Below are positions 39,822 through 51,500 of a stretch of DNA of 64,000 nt, in pieces. The DNA lies in contig JAANDG010000349.1 in assembly GCA_036852015.1 (NCBI GenBank), positions 89,644 to 153,643 of the forward strand, given 5' to 3'. Made by a program: the position numbers and the translations under genes. Source of the stretch: Pelodera strongyloides. Lineage: Eukaryota > Nematoda > Chromadorea > Rhabditida > Rhabditidae. The notes below the pieces were generated by a model. The model was not told the origin of the DNA, did no database searches, and saw only the letters and a program-made list of their open reading frames with translations. Each line of letters begins with the position of its first letter. The stretch's first letter is position 1.

Positions 39822-42800
39822 ATGAACTGGTTGAGGATTCTCTTCTTCTCATACCTAGTGCTTTGCGGGTTAGTTATGTTAAGAATACTTTATGGTAGTA
39901 AGTTACTTTGGCGCAATAGTTACTTTGTATTGTATGGAACTGCAAGATATTTCAGTACGCCGCTTTATCAAAGAAGGCACATTAATTCTTCTTGATACTG
40001 TTTTAATAAATTTTGTTTTGGTTTTCAACCGAGTACGATAACTAGCTGTGGATCTTCTTTAGCGAATATCATCCCCAATTTTGCATATTATGCAAACGTT
40101 TTTCACAGCCGCGTTTGAGTAGATTTATCTCAGAAAAATTAGAGAAAACGGTTTATACGTGGGCATGTGCCTTTAACGTCTATTTGCAGCTTTTCACTAA
40201 CAACGGAAGAGATTGTCACCAATGCAATTCTGCAGGCGAAGATTGATCTGGAAAATGAGATCAGTGTTGGCTCAGATGGTGAAGGTATGGGTACAATCAT
40301 AATGTTGCCGAGTGATATTCGGGCTTTGAATGTAGATTACGCGATTATATAAATATAGCAAAATGCGCATAAATAGCGCAGTAACATTCCGATGAAATGT
40401 ATTATGAAATGCACGATGAAATGTATACCGGATAGGCCAATTGCTAACGCGTTACTCGACCGGACTGGCCTGTGACAACGTTAATACCACAACCTTCGAG
40501 TGAAGCATGCACGATCCCTCCTGAGCCTAGCCCGAGGATGTCGAACAACTTATCATCTGGAACTCGCCGCCTAATGCTCAGGACTCAGGATATTTGTAGA
40601 ACAAGACATAACAAGCCTTGCAAACCTTGCATTTGACCACCCTTGAACTAAGGAGCACTCTCTTGTAGCGTAAAAGATTATTTCATTGTTCTTCAACTCG
40701 TTCTACTTCAGGAGTCCCAAATACCCAGCAACCAACTGAAGAAGTGCTTGCGCTACAAGACGTTGGGGCTCTCCTTGAAAGAGCAACCCAAATAATTTTG
40801 GAGCAGTATGGTGCTTCGGTACGCTGAGTTTTATAGGAATTGCAGTCTAGTGATTGTTTTTTTTAAACGGTACGTTTGTTGCGAACGTATACTGGACATC
40901 TGTATTACAATGTAGTATATGGAAATTGCAATGTTAAAAAAACTATTGTAACATTGTAATTACTTTCAATAGAAAAAGTGATGGAACTTAATTGAAAGAA
41001 GAAGTTTGTGAAAGTTAATAAACTCGTCTAATTAATATCGTATCCTCAGGTACTTGCGGAAGCCGGTAAATTGAATGTGACTGGAATGGTTGACGATCTC
41101 CTAGGAGGAAGAGCCAAGAGATACGCGGAGTACGCTTTTTTTCTCCAAAATCGTATCCTTATTTGGTTTTACGGAACCTTCAGCTGTTAAGTTAAACAAA
41201 GAGGGGTTTCTGTAAGCTCTGTATCTTGAACGAGGATGGACTGAGCACGGACGAAGCTCTATTTTCAACATTTAATTATCAAGTTGTGTCTAGGAAAAGC
41301 TTCTGCGGTGTCGTAGGTTTTTCTTGTGAAACGTTTACTGAGCAACCGCATACCGATCTATCATATGATATTTGTGCTCGTCCGGTTCAGATGGGCACAT
41401 AAGGGGACATAAAAAATAGGAGCCAAAATACGGGAGTAGAGATGTGCGACGAGATGAGCGGGGATGCTATTATGCTACGGTCGGGACGGCACAGAGTACC
41501 GTGTGCAGCCCCATTTTGCGCATAGCTGATGCCGTCGCATTTCAGTTGTTCACACGCAGAGAGTGGGATCTTTTGAGACGAAAATGTGCAAATGCTTTGT
41601 TGTGACAAACGAAATTTGTTTCAGGCAACCACCAGACATTGCAAAGTGTGTACCGAAGAACCAGCCATGTTCAGCCAGGTGAAATTCCAGAGTTTGCTTA
41701 CGCATATTTCTCAACATGAATACTGACCAGAACTATCATATTAACTACATAAATGTTATATCGAAGTTCAGAACGCCTGTCCGTTCGATCACTGGAATCT
41801 GCAACAATCTGCAAAACCCGAACTTCGGTGCCGCGCAGAATCCGTTCAGACGTCTTCAGCCTGTTCAATATGATGATGGTATGTCAATCCTCTTGTAAGT
41901 AAGACGATGGCAACGAGGACAACACGGGAACAATCCAGTTCCGCTGTTTGATATCCGAAGATTCCAGGAGTCGGTGCAATCCGCTCGAAGGCAAAGAATG
42001 GAGGGACCCTTCCGTCTGCTCGTGACATTTCCAACAAAATATTCACTCAGGTTTGAGATTCCACAAATATTTACTAGTTCTCACAAGACATTAATGTTAT
42101 ATGGAACAATCAAGTTTCTTTACAGACAAACTATGGAGCTCAGGACACCAAGTACAACCATCTTCTTCAACAATTCGGTCAATTCGTTGCTCACGACCTC
42201 GTACTCACTCCAAGTTCGGCAGGTATGTTATTTCTGATCCTAGGTATATTTTCAAGATCCTCTAATATCGATGTTTATCGTTGGTAATTCTTTTTTTAGG
42301 ACCACAAGGACAATCAATTGATTGTTCAATTTGTGACCCAACGAAAGCTGACAAAAATTGTGCCCCGATTAAAGTGAGACCTTTATATGCGCCCAGTCTT
42401 CAAATCAGCAGTTGTGAAGCTTTTGCTAATTTTTTTTCAGACGAACATTCGAATATCTACATGTTTCATAGGTACCCGCTGGAGATTCTTACTTTGGAAG
42501 CCGAGGCTGCATTCGATTCACTCGGGCACTAAACGCCCAACAGGGATTGGGACTGAGACAGCAAATCAATCAGGTAGAAGGCAGAATCGGATAGTTTGTT
42601 GATAGTCTTTACCATGTAACCAGTAGAGGCCCAAAATACCCGCATAATTTGCACATATATATATGTGTATCCTTGTTTAAGATGGCGTGCTCTGTACCGT
42701 ATCTGACACTTTATTTACATAGTTGTGTTTGATTATAGAACACTCATTTCCTGGACCTTTCCACCGTCTATGGTAATGACGAGTGTGTCGCCCAATTAGT

Positions 42801-45715
42801 GAGAGCTCCCCAAGGAAAACTTCAAATTCCCACCCCTTCAGGATTCAGAATGCTTCCACAGTCTAGAAATGTAAGTTCGCAATATGTTACGATATGTTCC
42901 TTTTTAGGAGTTCAACTCCCGTATATTATCCTTTCGACCTTCCACATAATTGGAAAATGTTTCAAGCAACAGATTGTCAAGCAGACCTATGTTTCAATTG
43001 TTTTGTGATTAGGAAAGAACTTATATTTAAGGATTCCAACTGCCAGTCGTCCCCACGATTCTACTGTTTCCTCGCTGGCGATTTGAGAAACACTCTGCAC
43101 CCGGCCCTTATGCCTTTCCATATCTACTTTGCTTTCCAACATAACATTGTATGTTGCTTATAAGATAAACATAAAGAGTACCTGGTTATATCAACCGAAT
43201 CCGCAGAAACGGTGTACTGGGGTCCAGTTCGTTTCTGATGCCAGTCACACTGGCCTTTAAACTCCCGGAGGCCAATTTTTTGGAAAGCCGACTGAGCTCC
43301 GCCAGTTTTACCCATCACCAATTTTTACTAATAAGGGGGTTCCGGGCCGGAATCGAACCAAAGACCGGTGGCGTGTGCAAGGCGCTTGCCACTGCACCAC
43401 GTCCCCCATGATGCATATGCCTTCACTATTACTAACACAAAAACTTAGGAACATATTCAGGCAATATTTTTAGGAAGCTCTTTTTAAAAACGTCAGAATT
43501 CAGGTAGCCGACAAGATGAAGGAAGTGCGTCCCAATTACGACGACGATAGAGTATACCAGGTTTGCCTTCATTGCATTGTCTTTGTAAGTTATGAATTGG
43601 ATACATTTATCATACATGTGCAATAATTAACGTTTCTGAAAGAAATTGTTTTTCAGGAAGCCCGACGTGTAATGATCGCACTCTACCAAAGAATGGTGTA
43701 TGAAGATTATCTCCCGAAGATCATTGGTAAATATTGTCTTATATATATTTGCATCGTTGGTCAAGTTACATTTTCCGCGTCCCATGGTTCCTTGTACAGT
43801 TTGTATCGTATACTAACGGTTCATCTTTCGCAAGTCTATTTTAGGTCCCACTTTCATGTCGAAATTTGACCTGAACCCATTGACCACTGGTTTCTACAAC
43901 AAATATGACCCAAAGGTGGACGCCTCACTCTCTGCAGAATTCGGAACATCTGCCTTCAGACTTCACTCAACAACAAGAGATGTGGGTCACCGGCAATTGT
44001 TTTTTCATTGTCAATTTCCATTGAAAAGTTGCTGCTGGGCTTTGTCGCGAAGCAGAATACTGCCACCTATTCCACATTCATTTCACATATTTGTGACGTA
44101 GTAATTAATATTTGCATTCGTTCCTCTATTAAGGACTTCCTTCGAATGACCAACGACAACAAGACACAGGCTTCCCCCGTGATCCTCGGAGATAATCAAT
44201 TCTACGCCGACGTCCTATATGATAAGCAAGCGGGACAACATGATTCGATTGCACATGGTTATTTATATATTCTCTTCTTATATTGAAATCATGCATTGCA
44301 CGTGGTAAAAGGCAAACTTGCTGCCCAACGCTGAGAAACTGGAAATCGAAATCTGAAAATTGACAAGCTGATTTCCAGGAATGATGTTCACACGACAAAT
44401 GCAGATGGACAACCAATTTGGCGACGACATCAGGAACAGAATATTCGAAACGAGAGGAAAACCGGTGTGCTTTTCTTTCCGCGAAACTAGTCGTGGCATT
44501 TTTATGATAAAAAAACGAGCATTAGCATATGGAACTTATTATGTATTGATGTTATGAAACCGAGATTTAGGTGTGCTTATTTTAATGAATATATGTACTG
44601 TGCTGTTCAGGCTTCGGGAGTGGACCTTGCCGCTGTGCACATCCAGAGAGCAAGAGATTTGGGAGTTGGCGGCTACAACAGCTATAGGTAGGAACGCTAT
44701 TTTGTCTAAAGCTGACTAATTTACTGTATACTTTCCCGTTACAAATTGTCGCGAACATCTGCTGTTTTACGACAAGTATTCATTTTTAGACAACTCGTTG
44801 GACTGAAGAAGGCAACTGCATTCTCGGACCTGTCAACTGAAATTCCTACTGCCAAGGTATCCTTTCAACATTTTACCCCTTCAATGTCAATGTTGTCGTC
44901 AAAATAAAGCGAAATACGGGTGTTCTTCCAAGTTCCAGGATGTATTCGTTTTAGATCTCTTTACTGAGTTCTGTGTATTCCTCGGTTGATGATGTCGACC
45001 TGTATGTTGGAATGAACATGGAAAATCCGGTTGCGGGAGGAATTGTGAGCTTTTGCTTTATGCATATCGAGAGTAGAACAGGTTTCGAATTATGTTCTAA
45101 AAAATTATTCGGTGACCTCTCTGACAATAAATTTCCCATTTTGAGATATTTAGGTGAAAGTAAGTCTCCTGTTTATCCTTTTTTTCTAGGTGGGACCAAC
45201 AATGGCTTATATGATTGGAGAACAGTTCGCTGCTCTGAAAAAGGGAGACCGATTCTACTACGAAAGCAGTATTTCCGGATCCCGTGGAATGTCAACTGGT
45301 GGGGTTTGATGTTAGAATCAATGAAGGGCATATGTGTACGTTAGCTGAGAACTACCGTACTTCTTCAAGTAACCGTCTAAACAGTAAATGCTTCAGATGA
45401 GCTCGCTGAAATTCGACGTTATGACATCCGAAACATCTTCTGTGCAGGATCGGAAAGTTCACCCAATATGCCAGCTGATTTATTCACTTATGGGTTCGTT
45501 TATGTTGCGGGTAATGTGTCAATGAAATTGGTCGCATCTGTCCAGGTCATTAAATCACAAGAAGCTCGTCGTTTTCGTCTATCCGATATTGGACGTAAAG
45601 CGGTTTGTTATAAGTTCCTATTGAAATAAACACTATAATTATTTACAGATCTCCCATGCAACCCTGCAGCAACACGAAACCAATGAACCTGGCTCCGTTC
45701 CTTCCCAACAATTAA
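39822..45715 (+). CDS. Secreted animal-type heme peroxidase, paralog 1
   Basis: Twenty-three exons, 691 residues, phases consistent: 39822-39868, 40190-40284, 40712-40818, 41050-41129, 41625-41678, 41772-41878, 41968-42050, 42126-42222, 42300-42373, 42472-42573, 42739-42870, 43032-43148, 43504-43560, 43657-43726, 43845-43981, 44134-44257, 44379-44464, 44611-44687, 44790-44856, 44955-45044, 45190-45298, 45397-45493, 45649-45715. The signal peptide is MNWLRILFFSYLVLCG. The family signature RSITGICNNLQNPNFGAAQNPF starts the catalytic domain. The distal motif is QFGQFVAHDL (Gln, distal His), the catalytic Arg is in AGDLR, and the proximal His is probably in AFRLHST. The Asp and Glu that form heme esters in myeloperoxidase are Ala and Leu. 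QRARDLG replaces the usual QRGRDHG. Nematode relatives cross-link cuticle tyrosines; that role is inferred. Confidence 0.9.
41130..41624 (+). other. Intron 4 of peroxidase 1, unusually conserved
   Basis: About 240 bases (near 41160-41405) are closely similar to intron 4 of peroxidase 2 (near 49220-49470), whereas most other introns of the pair do not align. The stretch has stops in the host frame and no splice pair that would make it an exon. Confidence 0.6.
43157..43407 (-). mobile_element. tRNA-derived SINE in intron 12 of peroxidase 1
   Basis: The minus-strand head of about 72 bases starts GGGGGACG and ends CCCCC (a partial acceptor stem). It contains a Pol III A box TGGTGCAGTGG (43399-43389) and a perfect B box GGTTCGATTCC (43359-43349). 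The anticodon position lacks the invariant T, so it is not a decoding tRNA. An unrelated body of about 170 bases follows. Antisense to the host gene; absent from the matching intron of peroxidase 2. No clear target duplication found. Confidence 0.7.
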
Positions 45716-45752
45716 AATACATAGTTGATGTTGTTGGTATTTAAACAACTTT

Positions 45753-45758
45753 AATAAA
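45753..45758 (+). terminator. Polyadenylation signal of peroxidase 1
   Basis: AATAAA, 37 bases after the stop codon, at the usual distance for a short 3' UTR. Confidence 0.7.
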
Positions 45759-45800
45759 ACGTTAACTATTGTTGTGTGTACTCCAAGGCAGTTGGAGCCT

Positions 45801-45846
45801 TATAATAATAATAATAAAATAATAATAATAATAATAATAAAATAAT
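45801..45846 (+). repeat. ATA/TAA trinucleotide microsatellite
   Basis: About 46 bases of nearly perfect ATA repeats, interrupted by single extra A residues. Confidence 0.9.
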
Positions 45847-46884
45847 TAGCATGAGCAACGTTTTATAAGAAAAAAACATAAGCAAAAGGAAAATTGCAAC
45901 TTACGCAAAAACGGAGGATACTAAAATATCTGGAATAATCCGAGATATAGGCTGTAAAATATACGCATTTTGCACCGATCAGCCACAAAACTCGGTGACG
46001 TAATATGTGAAATATCAAATCAACATAAGGGGGTATGTTACTTCAAGGGGGTATGTTACTCCCCGTCCTCCGGATTGTGTTCCTAGATTCTTTGAGTTCC
46101 TTGTGAGAATCATCAATACATAATATACATAATAATGAAAATAATAATGGTAAGACAAGATGGATTTCAAACCGCGTGGACTTTTTTAAAGAGACGACGG
46201 AGGATTCCACACATAGCTTGTCTTTAAATGCGCGAACTTCTGAAACATATTTATATTGAAGTCCAACCACGTTTGCACATAAATATATGATTGAAGAAGC
46301 TGAAAGTAGGTGAAAACGCAAAAACGTTGTGCCTATGTGATCTCACTTTTTTTCTGGTATCATTTTTTGTGCACTACACTGGTCTCAACTGAATAGCGTA
46401 TAGTATGAAACTATAAGAATACCCCAAGGTCAGGGCAAAATTTGGAACTATAACTTATTTTTGGTTTCGTCATCGAAACTATTAACCCGCAAATCATTAG
46501 GCTAGTTTTAACCACTACTACGGTAGTCAGGGTTTTTAACCACTACTCAGAGAATAGCAACTAAGATAAGGATACCTAAAATCAAAACAAAATATCCTTT
46601 TACGAACCAGATAACGTTTGAGTTCAGTGAGAGTGCGCAGCGCGGTCGCAGTTGATGTTCTGACCCTCTGCTGATCATTCTACATACACATAAGTCCGCC
46701 CATTGACTTGTTTGTCTAACGTCGAAAATCAGCTCTATAAAATTCCGATGAAGTACGGATGATTATTGATGCACAGGCATGATGTCATCCACGATTTGCA
46801 AATGTGTGCTTTATACCTGGATCGACATGATAATAAAAATGTTGTAATAGATATTGCGAGAAATTTGATGACACTTTTTTTGCG

Positions 46885-47060
46885 AAAATTATGACAGCCG
46901 GTTCAAATGTTAGTGCAAATGCACAAGGGGGTCACCGCCCCAGCCTAAATTTTATGAATTGGTTGCAAATGAAAAATTAGGAGGTTTTGGTCGAGGGAGG
47001 TCGAAGGCGCATCTTCGGTTATCCGGGCAAGTGCGTTGTCCATTACGCCACCACTAACAT
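46885..47060 (-). mobile_element. Decayed tRNA-derived repeat (SINE-like)
   Basis: The minus-strand sequence from about 47060 has an A box TGGCGTAATGG (47050-47040), a CGGAT..CCGAAGAT stretch like a tRNA-Arg anticodon arm, and a degenerate B box (GCCTTCGACCTCC). Its tail region includes GTTAGTGCAAATGCACAAGG (46912-46931, plus strand), which recurs at about 47578-47597, so at least part of the sequence is repeated. Identification is tentative. Confidence 0.4.
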
Positions 47061-47076
47061 ACATTCGCACAGCGAG

Positions 47077-47477
47077 TTAAAGGATCAGGCCCACTTCAGC
47101 TAACCTATATTTTTATCTATCTAATTCTCCATGTCGAATATAGTAGAATGCAATATTTTTCTAATTTTCATGTGCAACATTCATGTAAGTTACCATAGCC
47201 AGGGATACCGAACAATCTATCACAATTGTCACACCCATTCTCGCTGATTGGCCGATCACGAATTGCAACGTCCAATATAGCATACTGGTCAATCAGCGTG
47301 AATAGGCGTGACAAGTGCGATATATGGTTGGTATCCCTGGATATGGTAAACTTCTGGTTACTACGTAGATGTCGCACATGAAAATTTGAAAAATCTTGCA
47401 TCCTACTATATTTGACATGGGGAATAAGATAGAAAGATAAAAAATAGGGGTTAATTGAAGTGGGTCTGACCCTTTAA
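47077..47477. mobile_element. Foldback (inverted-repeat) element flanked by TTAA
   Basis: The 401-base segment is an imperfect palindrome over most of its length. Left-arm landmarks (CCCACTTCA, TATTTTTATCT, CCATGTCGAATATAGTAG, TTTTCATGTGC) recur as reverse complements in the right arm. TTAA is present at both outer ends (47077-47080 and 47474-47477), with AGG(A/G)TCAG as the inner terminus. TTAA target sites are characteristic of piggyBac-type elements, but the ends do not start with CCC, so the class is uncertain. No coding capacity. It interrupts an older repeat area. Confidence 0.7.
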
Positions 47478-48152
47478 GGTCCGTAATGGCATCCCACAGT
47501 GAAAATACAACTGCCCGGGCGGTTTTAAACCATAGCCCTGTAAAAATCAGCAAAACCTGAAAAATATGATTCAATTGTTAGTGCAAATGCACAAGGGTAA
47601 GTAAAGGGTCGCAGTCATTATAAATTCGTCATTTTTGTTCAGATATCATTAAATATAGGAACAAGTAGAGAAGAAAACGGTCCCAGTTTCAAATCACATA
47701 AAAACTAAGCGGGTTACAGTACAGTAGAATGAGCATATAGGAAATTGCCCGGATAGCGGCTGATAATAAATGTCCTTCTGCCCCAGCCTGAATTGTAACA
47801 GAATGTGTGCCTGCAGCAATGATTGCAACAAATCATCATATTATTCAAAAAGCGGCAAATTTTGCTACAAAAACCGTCTTACGAATGTGAATGTAGGCTA
47901 GTATGTTGGTACTGCACTGACATCTTACAAAGTGGGGTTCCTTTTGGTCATTTACAAACTAGTTCACATTGCAAGCCTCATATACGTCGACCAATAAAGG
48001 TCATTTTCTATTACCTAAGACTTTTTCAAATATTTTGAGACTAGTGAGTGCGAAAGGTGAGCTTATAGTCAGAAGTTCACTACCATTTCAAATGAAACTT
48101 TTATGGAAAAAGACGGACTCCTGTTACAGCATTGTCAACTTGACGGAAATAA
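47478..48152. other. Intergenic, repeat remnants only
   Basis: Contains the second partial copy of the GTTAGTGCAAATGCACAAGG repeat near 47578 and a CCCCAGCCTGAATT stretch (47781-47794) resembling CCCCAGCCTAAATT at 46938-46951. No gene seen. Confidence 0.5.
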
Positions 48153-48234
48153 GCAGCGATGTCCGAGTGGTTAAGGAGTTTGACTCGAAATCAAATGGGC
48201 TCTGCCCGCGTAGGTTCGAATCCTGCTCGCTGCG
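48153..48234 (+). tRNA. tRNA-Ser (anticodon CGA), copy 2
   Basis: 82 bases, identical to copy 3 and differing from copy 1 by one base in the T stem (GTAGG instead of GCAGG, giving a U-G wobble). The class II variable arm, CGA anticodon in a CTCGAAA loop and discriminator G are all present. It lies 300 bases upstream of peroxidase 2 in the same direction. Confidence 0.93.
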
Positions 48235-48393
48235 AACTTTTTACTTATCCTTGCAAAAAATTTTCCCAATGCTAGCAATCATTTCTGGCCACTTTTGTTT
48301 ACAAATTTCGTTTAAAATGTTCTTTTTTTTCAAAGCTTTTCAAAAAAAAAAGGTTGTTTGTAAGGAAAGCAAGCTTCCGCATATCGTCACTTA

Positions 48394-48480
48394 ATGTTTA
48401 AACAGGTGCTCGAAGTATACAAAATGCATAAAAATTGTGGTGTGTGTGTTGGTTGGTCACGATGCCAAAGGTTATATAAT
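48394..48480 (+). promoter_or_regulatory. Putative promoter of peroxidase gene 2
   Basis: ATGTTTAAACAGGTGCT at 48394-48410 and a TATA-like TATATAAT at 48473, at nearly the same distances from the ATG as in peroxidase 1. The intervening sequence is not conserved, so the shared blocks stand out. Confidence 0.55.
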
Positions 48481-48534
48481 GGTCGTTAGATGACCAGGAG
48501 ATCATTATCTGACACACCGGCCTCCGGGTTCACA

Positions 48535-51500
48535 ATGCAGTGGCTCAGGATCCTCGTCTTCTCGTATCTAGTCTTTTGCAGGTTAGTTCATTCGTTGTTA
48601 TCCATGTATGTCGCACTCCTAAACATTATTTATTCATCCTCTGTAGGACATTTCAATGCGTATTTACAGTTTCGCGCTAACAACGGAAGAGATTGTCACA
48701 AATGCAATACTACATGCAAAGATTAAACTGGAAAATGAGATCAGTGTTGGCTCAGATGCCGAAGGTATGGCTACAATCATAATCTTGCTGAGTGATATTT
48801 GGACTGTGAATGTAGATTAAGCGACAGCATGACAATGGATAAGGCAATCTCGTTACGATGAAATGTATTGTTCTTCAACTGGTTCTACTTCAGGAGTCCC
48901 AAATACCCAGCAACCAACTGAAGAAGTGCTTGAGCTACAAAACGTTGGAGCTCTTCTTGAAAGAGCCACACAAATAATCTTGGAGAATTACGGTGCCCCG
49001 GTAGGATGTTTTTTTTTTATATTACAGATAATTGGAATTGCAAGCTTGTGGTCACTAGCTACTATTATGTAATTAATTATGTGTTCTTAGGTACTTGCGG
49101 AAGCCGGTAAATTGAATGTGACTGGAATGGTTGACGATCTCCTAGGTGGAAGGGCCAAGAGATACTCAGGGTACGCTGTTTATTTTTTCCAAAATCGTCT
49201 CATCTTTGAGTGACCACATAATTTGGTTTTACGGAACCTTCAGATGTTAAGCTGAACAAAGAGGGGTTTTCTTTTTGGTAAGCACTGTGTATTAAACGCG
49301 GATGGACTAAACATGGACGAAGCTCTATTTTCAACGTTTAATTGCCAAGTTGTGCCTAGGAAGAGCTTCTGCGGTGTCGTAGGTGGTTTGTGAAACGTGT
49401 ACTGAGCAACCGTATTCCGATGTATCATAGTTATTTGTGCTCTTCCGGTTCAGATGGGCACATAAGAAGGGCACATACATTTTGCATATAACATAAAGGA
49501 CCCCGACTACCCCGAGTACGGAGTTTAAATTTACTAAAATATATTTATATTCGCATAATGCAAATCATCAATGTTATGGTCGAAAAATAATGTTGACTCC
49601 AAAAACCAAACCATGGCCAACCATGTGCAAATTGCCAATGAAACGCTCATTTTAGACAACCGCGTGACATTTCAAAATGCGTGCCGAGGATACAAAGATG
49701 CCAGGCCAGGTGAATATCTTTTTTAATATTGTGTGCTCAGAAACGGTTACTTACTGGTTCACTAACACGTATTATTTCTGCACAGCAATGCATTCAATGT
49801 TGAAGTGAAGTGTGGACTCAAGACAGATTTTCATTTGCGCTTCTGCTTCAGAATCTACGACGACAAAAATAGGGGGACGTATAAGTACAATCGTAGCTCC
49901 AAAGAACTACCTCCCATTAGAACATCAGTACCTAAGTGAAGGCATAATGGACGCCGGGCGAGCGAGCTAACGGTTATTGAGGACCGCGAAGCGGCCGCGC
50001 GAAAAACCAAGGGTGCGCAGCGCACGAATCGCTCGAATCACCCGAGCTCTAGTCTTTTTAGATGTTGTGCACTCACCAAACGGTGATGTATCGGGTTACC
50101 AACACGTATTATTCTTTCTATTGTTCCATTCCTGATAACGATAAAGAGCTTTATTTCAATATCGAATATTTTTAAAATATATTTGTTTTCATACGGCATT
50201 CAGCACTTCTGTCCGTTCAATAACTGGAATCTGCAACAATTTGCGAAACCCGAACTTCGGTGCCACGCAGAATCCGTTCAGACGTCTTCAGCCCGCTCAA
50301 TATGATGATGGTATGTCAGTCATCGTTGCTAAAAACAGGGCATGCCATAGTTCACCTTGCTCTGATGCGCATTTATGTGCATGGCACTTCGTTACCTAAT
50401 TATTTAGGAGTTGGAGCTATCCGCTCAAAGGCGAAGAATGGAGGAACTCTACCGTCTGCTCGTGAAATTTCCAACAAACTATTCGTTCAGGTTTGCTAGT
50501 TAAGTGATAGGGGAGGTTCCTTAGACTAAACAAATAGCGGTCATTCCCGTGATTCGTTGTGATTTGTTGAGGAGACAGAGTGCCCGCTGTTTGTGGCTGA
50601 TATTGCCCATTTACAGGCAAACTATGGAGCTCAGGACACCAAGTACAACCATCTTCTTCAACAATTTGGCCAATTCGTTGCGCACGATCTCGTACTCACT
50701 CCAAGCTCGGCAGGTTGGACAATGCATCGCCTACACGTTCCCCTACCAATCAAGACCTTTTCACAATTGTGGATAAATAATCGTCACCCAATTTTTAGGA
50801 GCAAGGGGACAAGCTCTAGACTGCACAATTTGTGATCCAAAGAGAGCCGACAAAAACTGTGCACCAATTGCTGTGAGAACTCTTGATTATGCTTGGAGGA
50901 GAAAGACTTGCTTCATCATTTTAATCGATAGAAATGTTCATGCAAATTATGTTTCGTAGGTACCCTCTCGCGATCCCTACTTTGGAAGTAGAGGTTGCAT
51001 CCGGTTCACCCGGGCCCTGAATGCTCAGAAAGGATTGGGACAGAGACAGCAAATCAACCAGGTTTGGTTTCTTCAGCGAAATGTACTGCAATGGTGTAAG
51101 TTCAGTACGGAGTCTCACATTTTATTCTTTTGTTTCTTTATAGAACACTCATTTCCTGGACCTTTCCACCGTGTATGGTAATGACGAGTGCGTTGCACAA
51201 AGGTTGAGAGCGCCAAAAGGAAAGCTTCAGCTTCCGAAGCCATCGGGATTCACTATGCTTCCACAGGACAGAAATGTAAGTAATTGTTCCGGAACTACAA
51301 GGTTTATTGGATGTGGTTGGTGCCTGATGTCTGCTTACACCTCTTATTAGTTTATATGTGCTCTATGATGTGGCATCGAAAGTTTCATCGTGGGTTGACT
51401 ATTGTCCGAGTACTGCCCTTATTAGATGTAGAAACAAAGTCTCCAAGTTAGTTTGGCGTAATTGACTCACTCACTCGCTAGTCGAGATGGTTTCATTACT

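Noticed and set aside
43335..43407. Functional tRNA on the minus strand
   Set aside because: The length and boxes fit, but the invariant T before the anticodon is missing and the anticodon and T stems do not pair; a SINE head explains it better.
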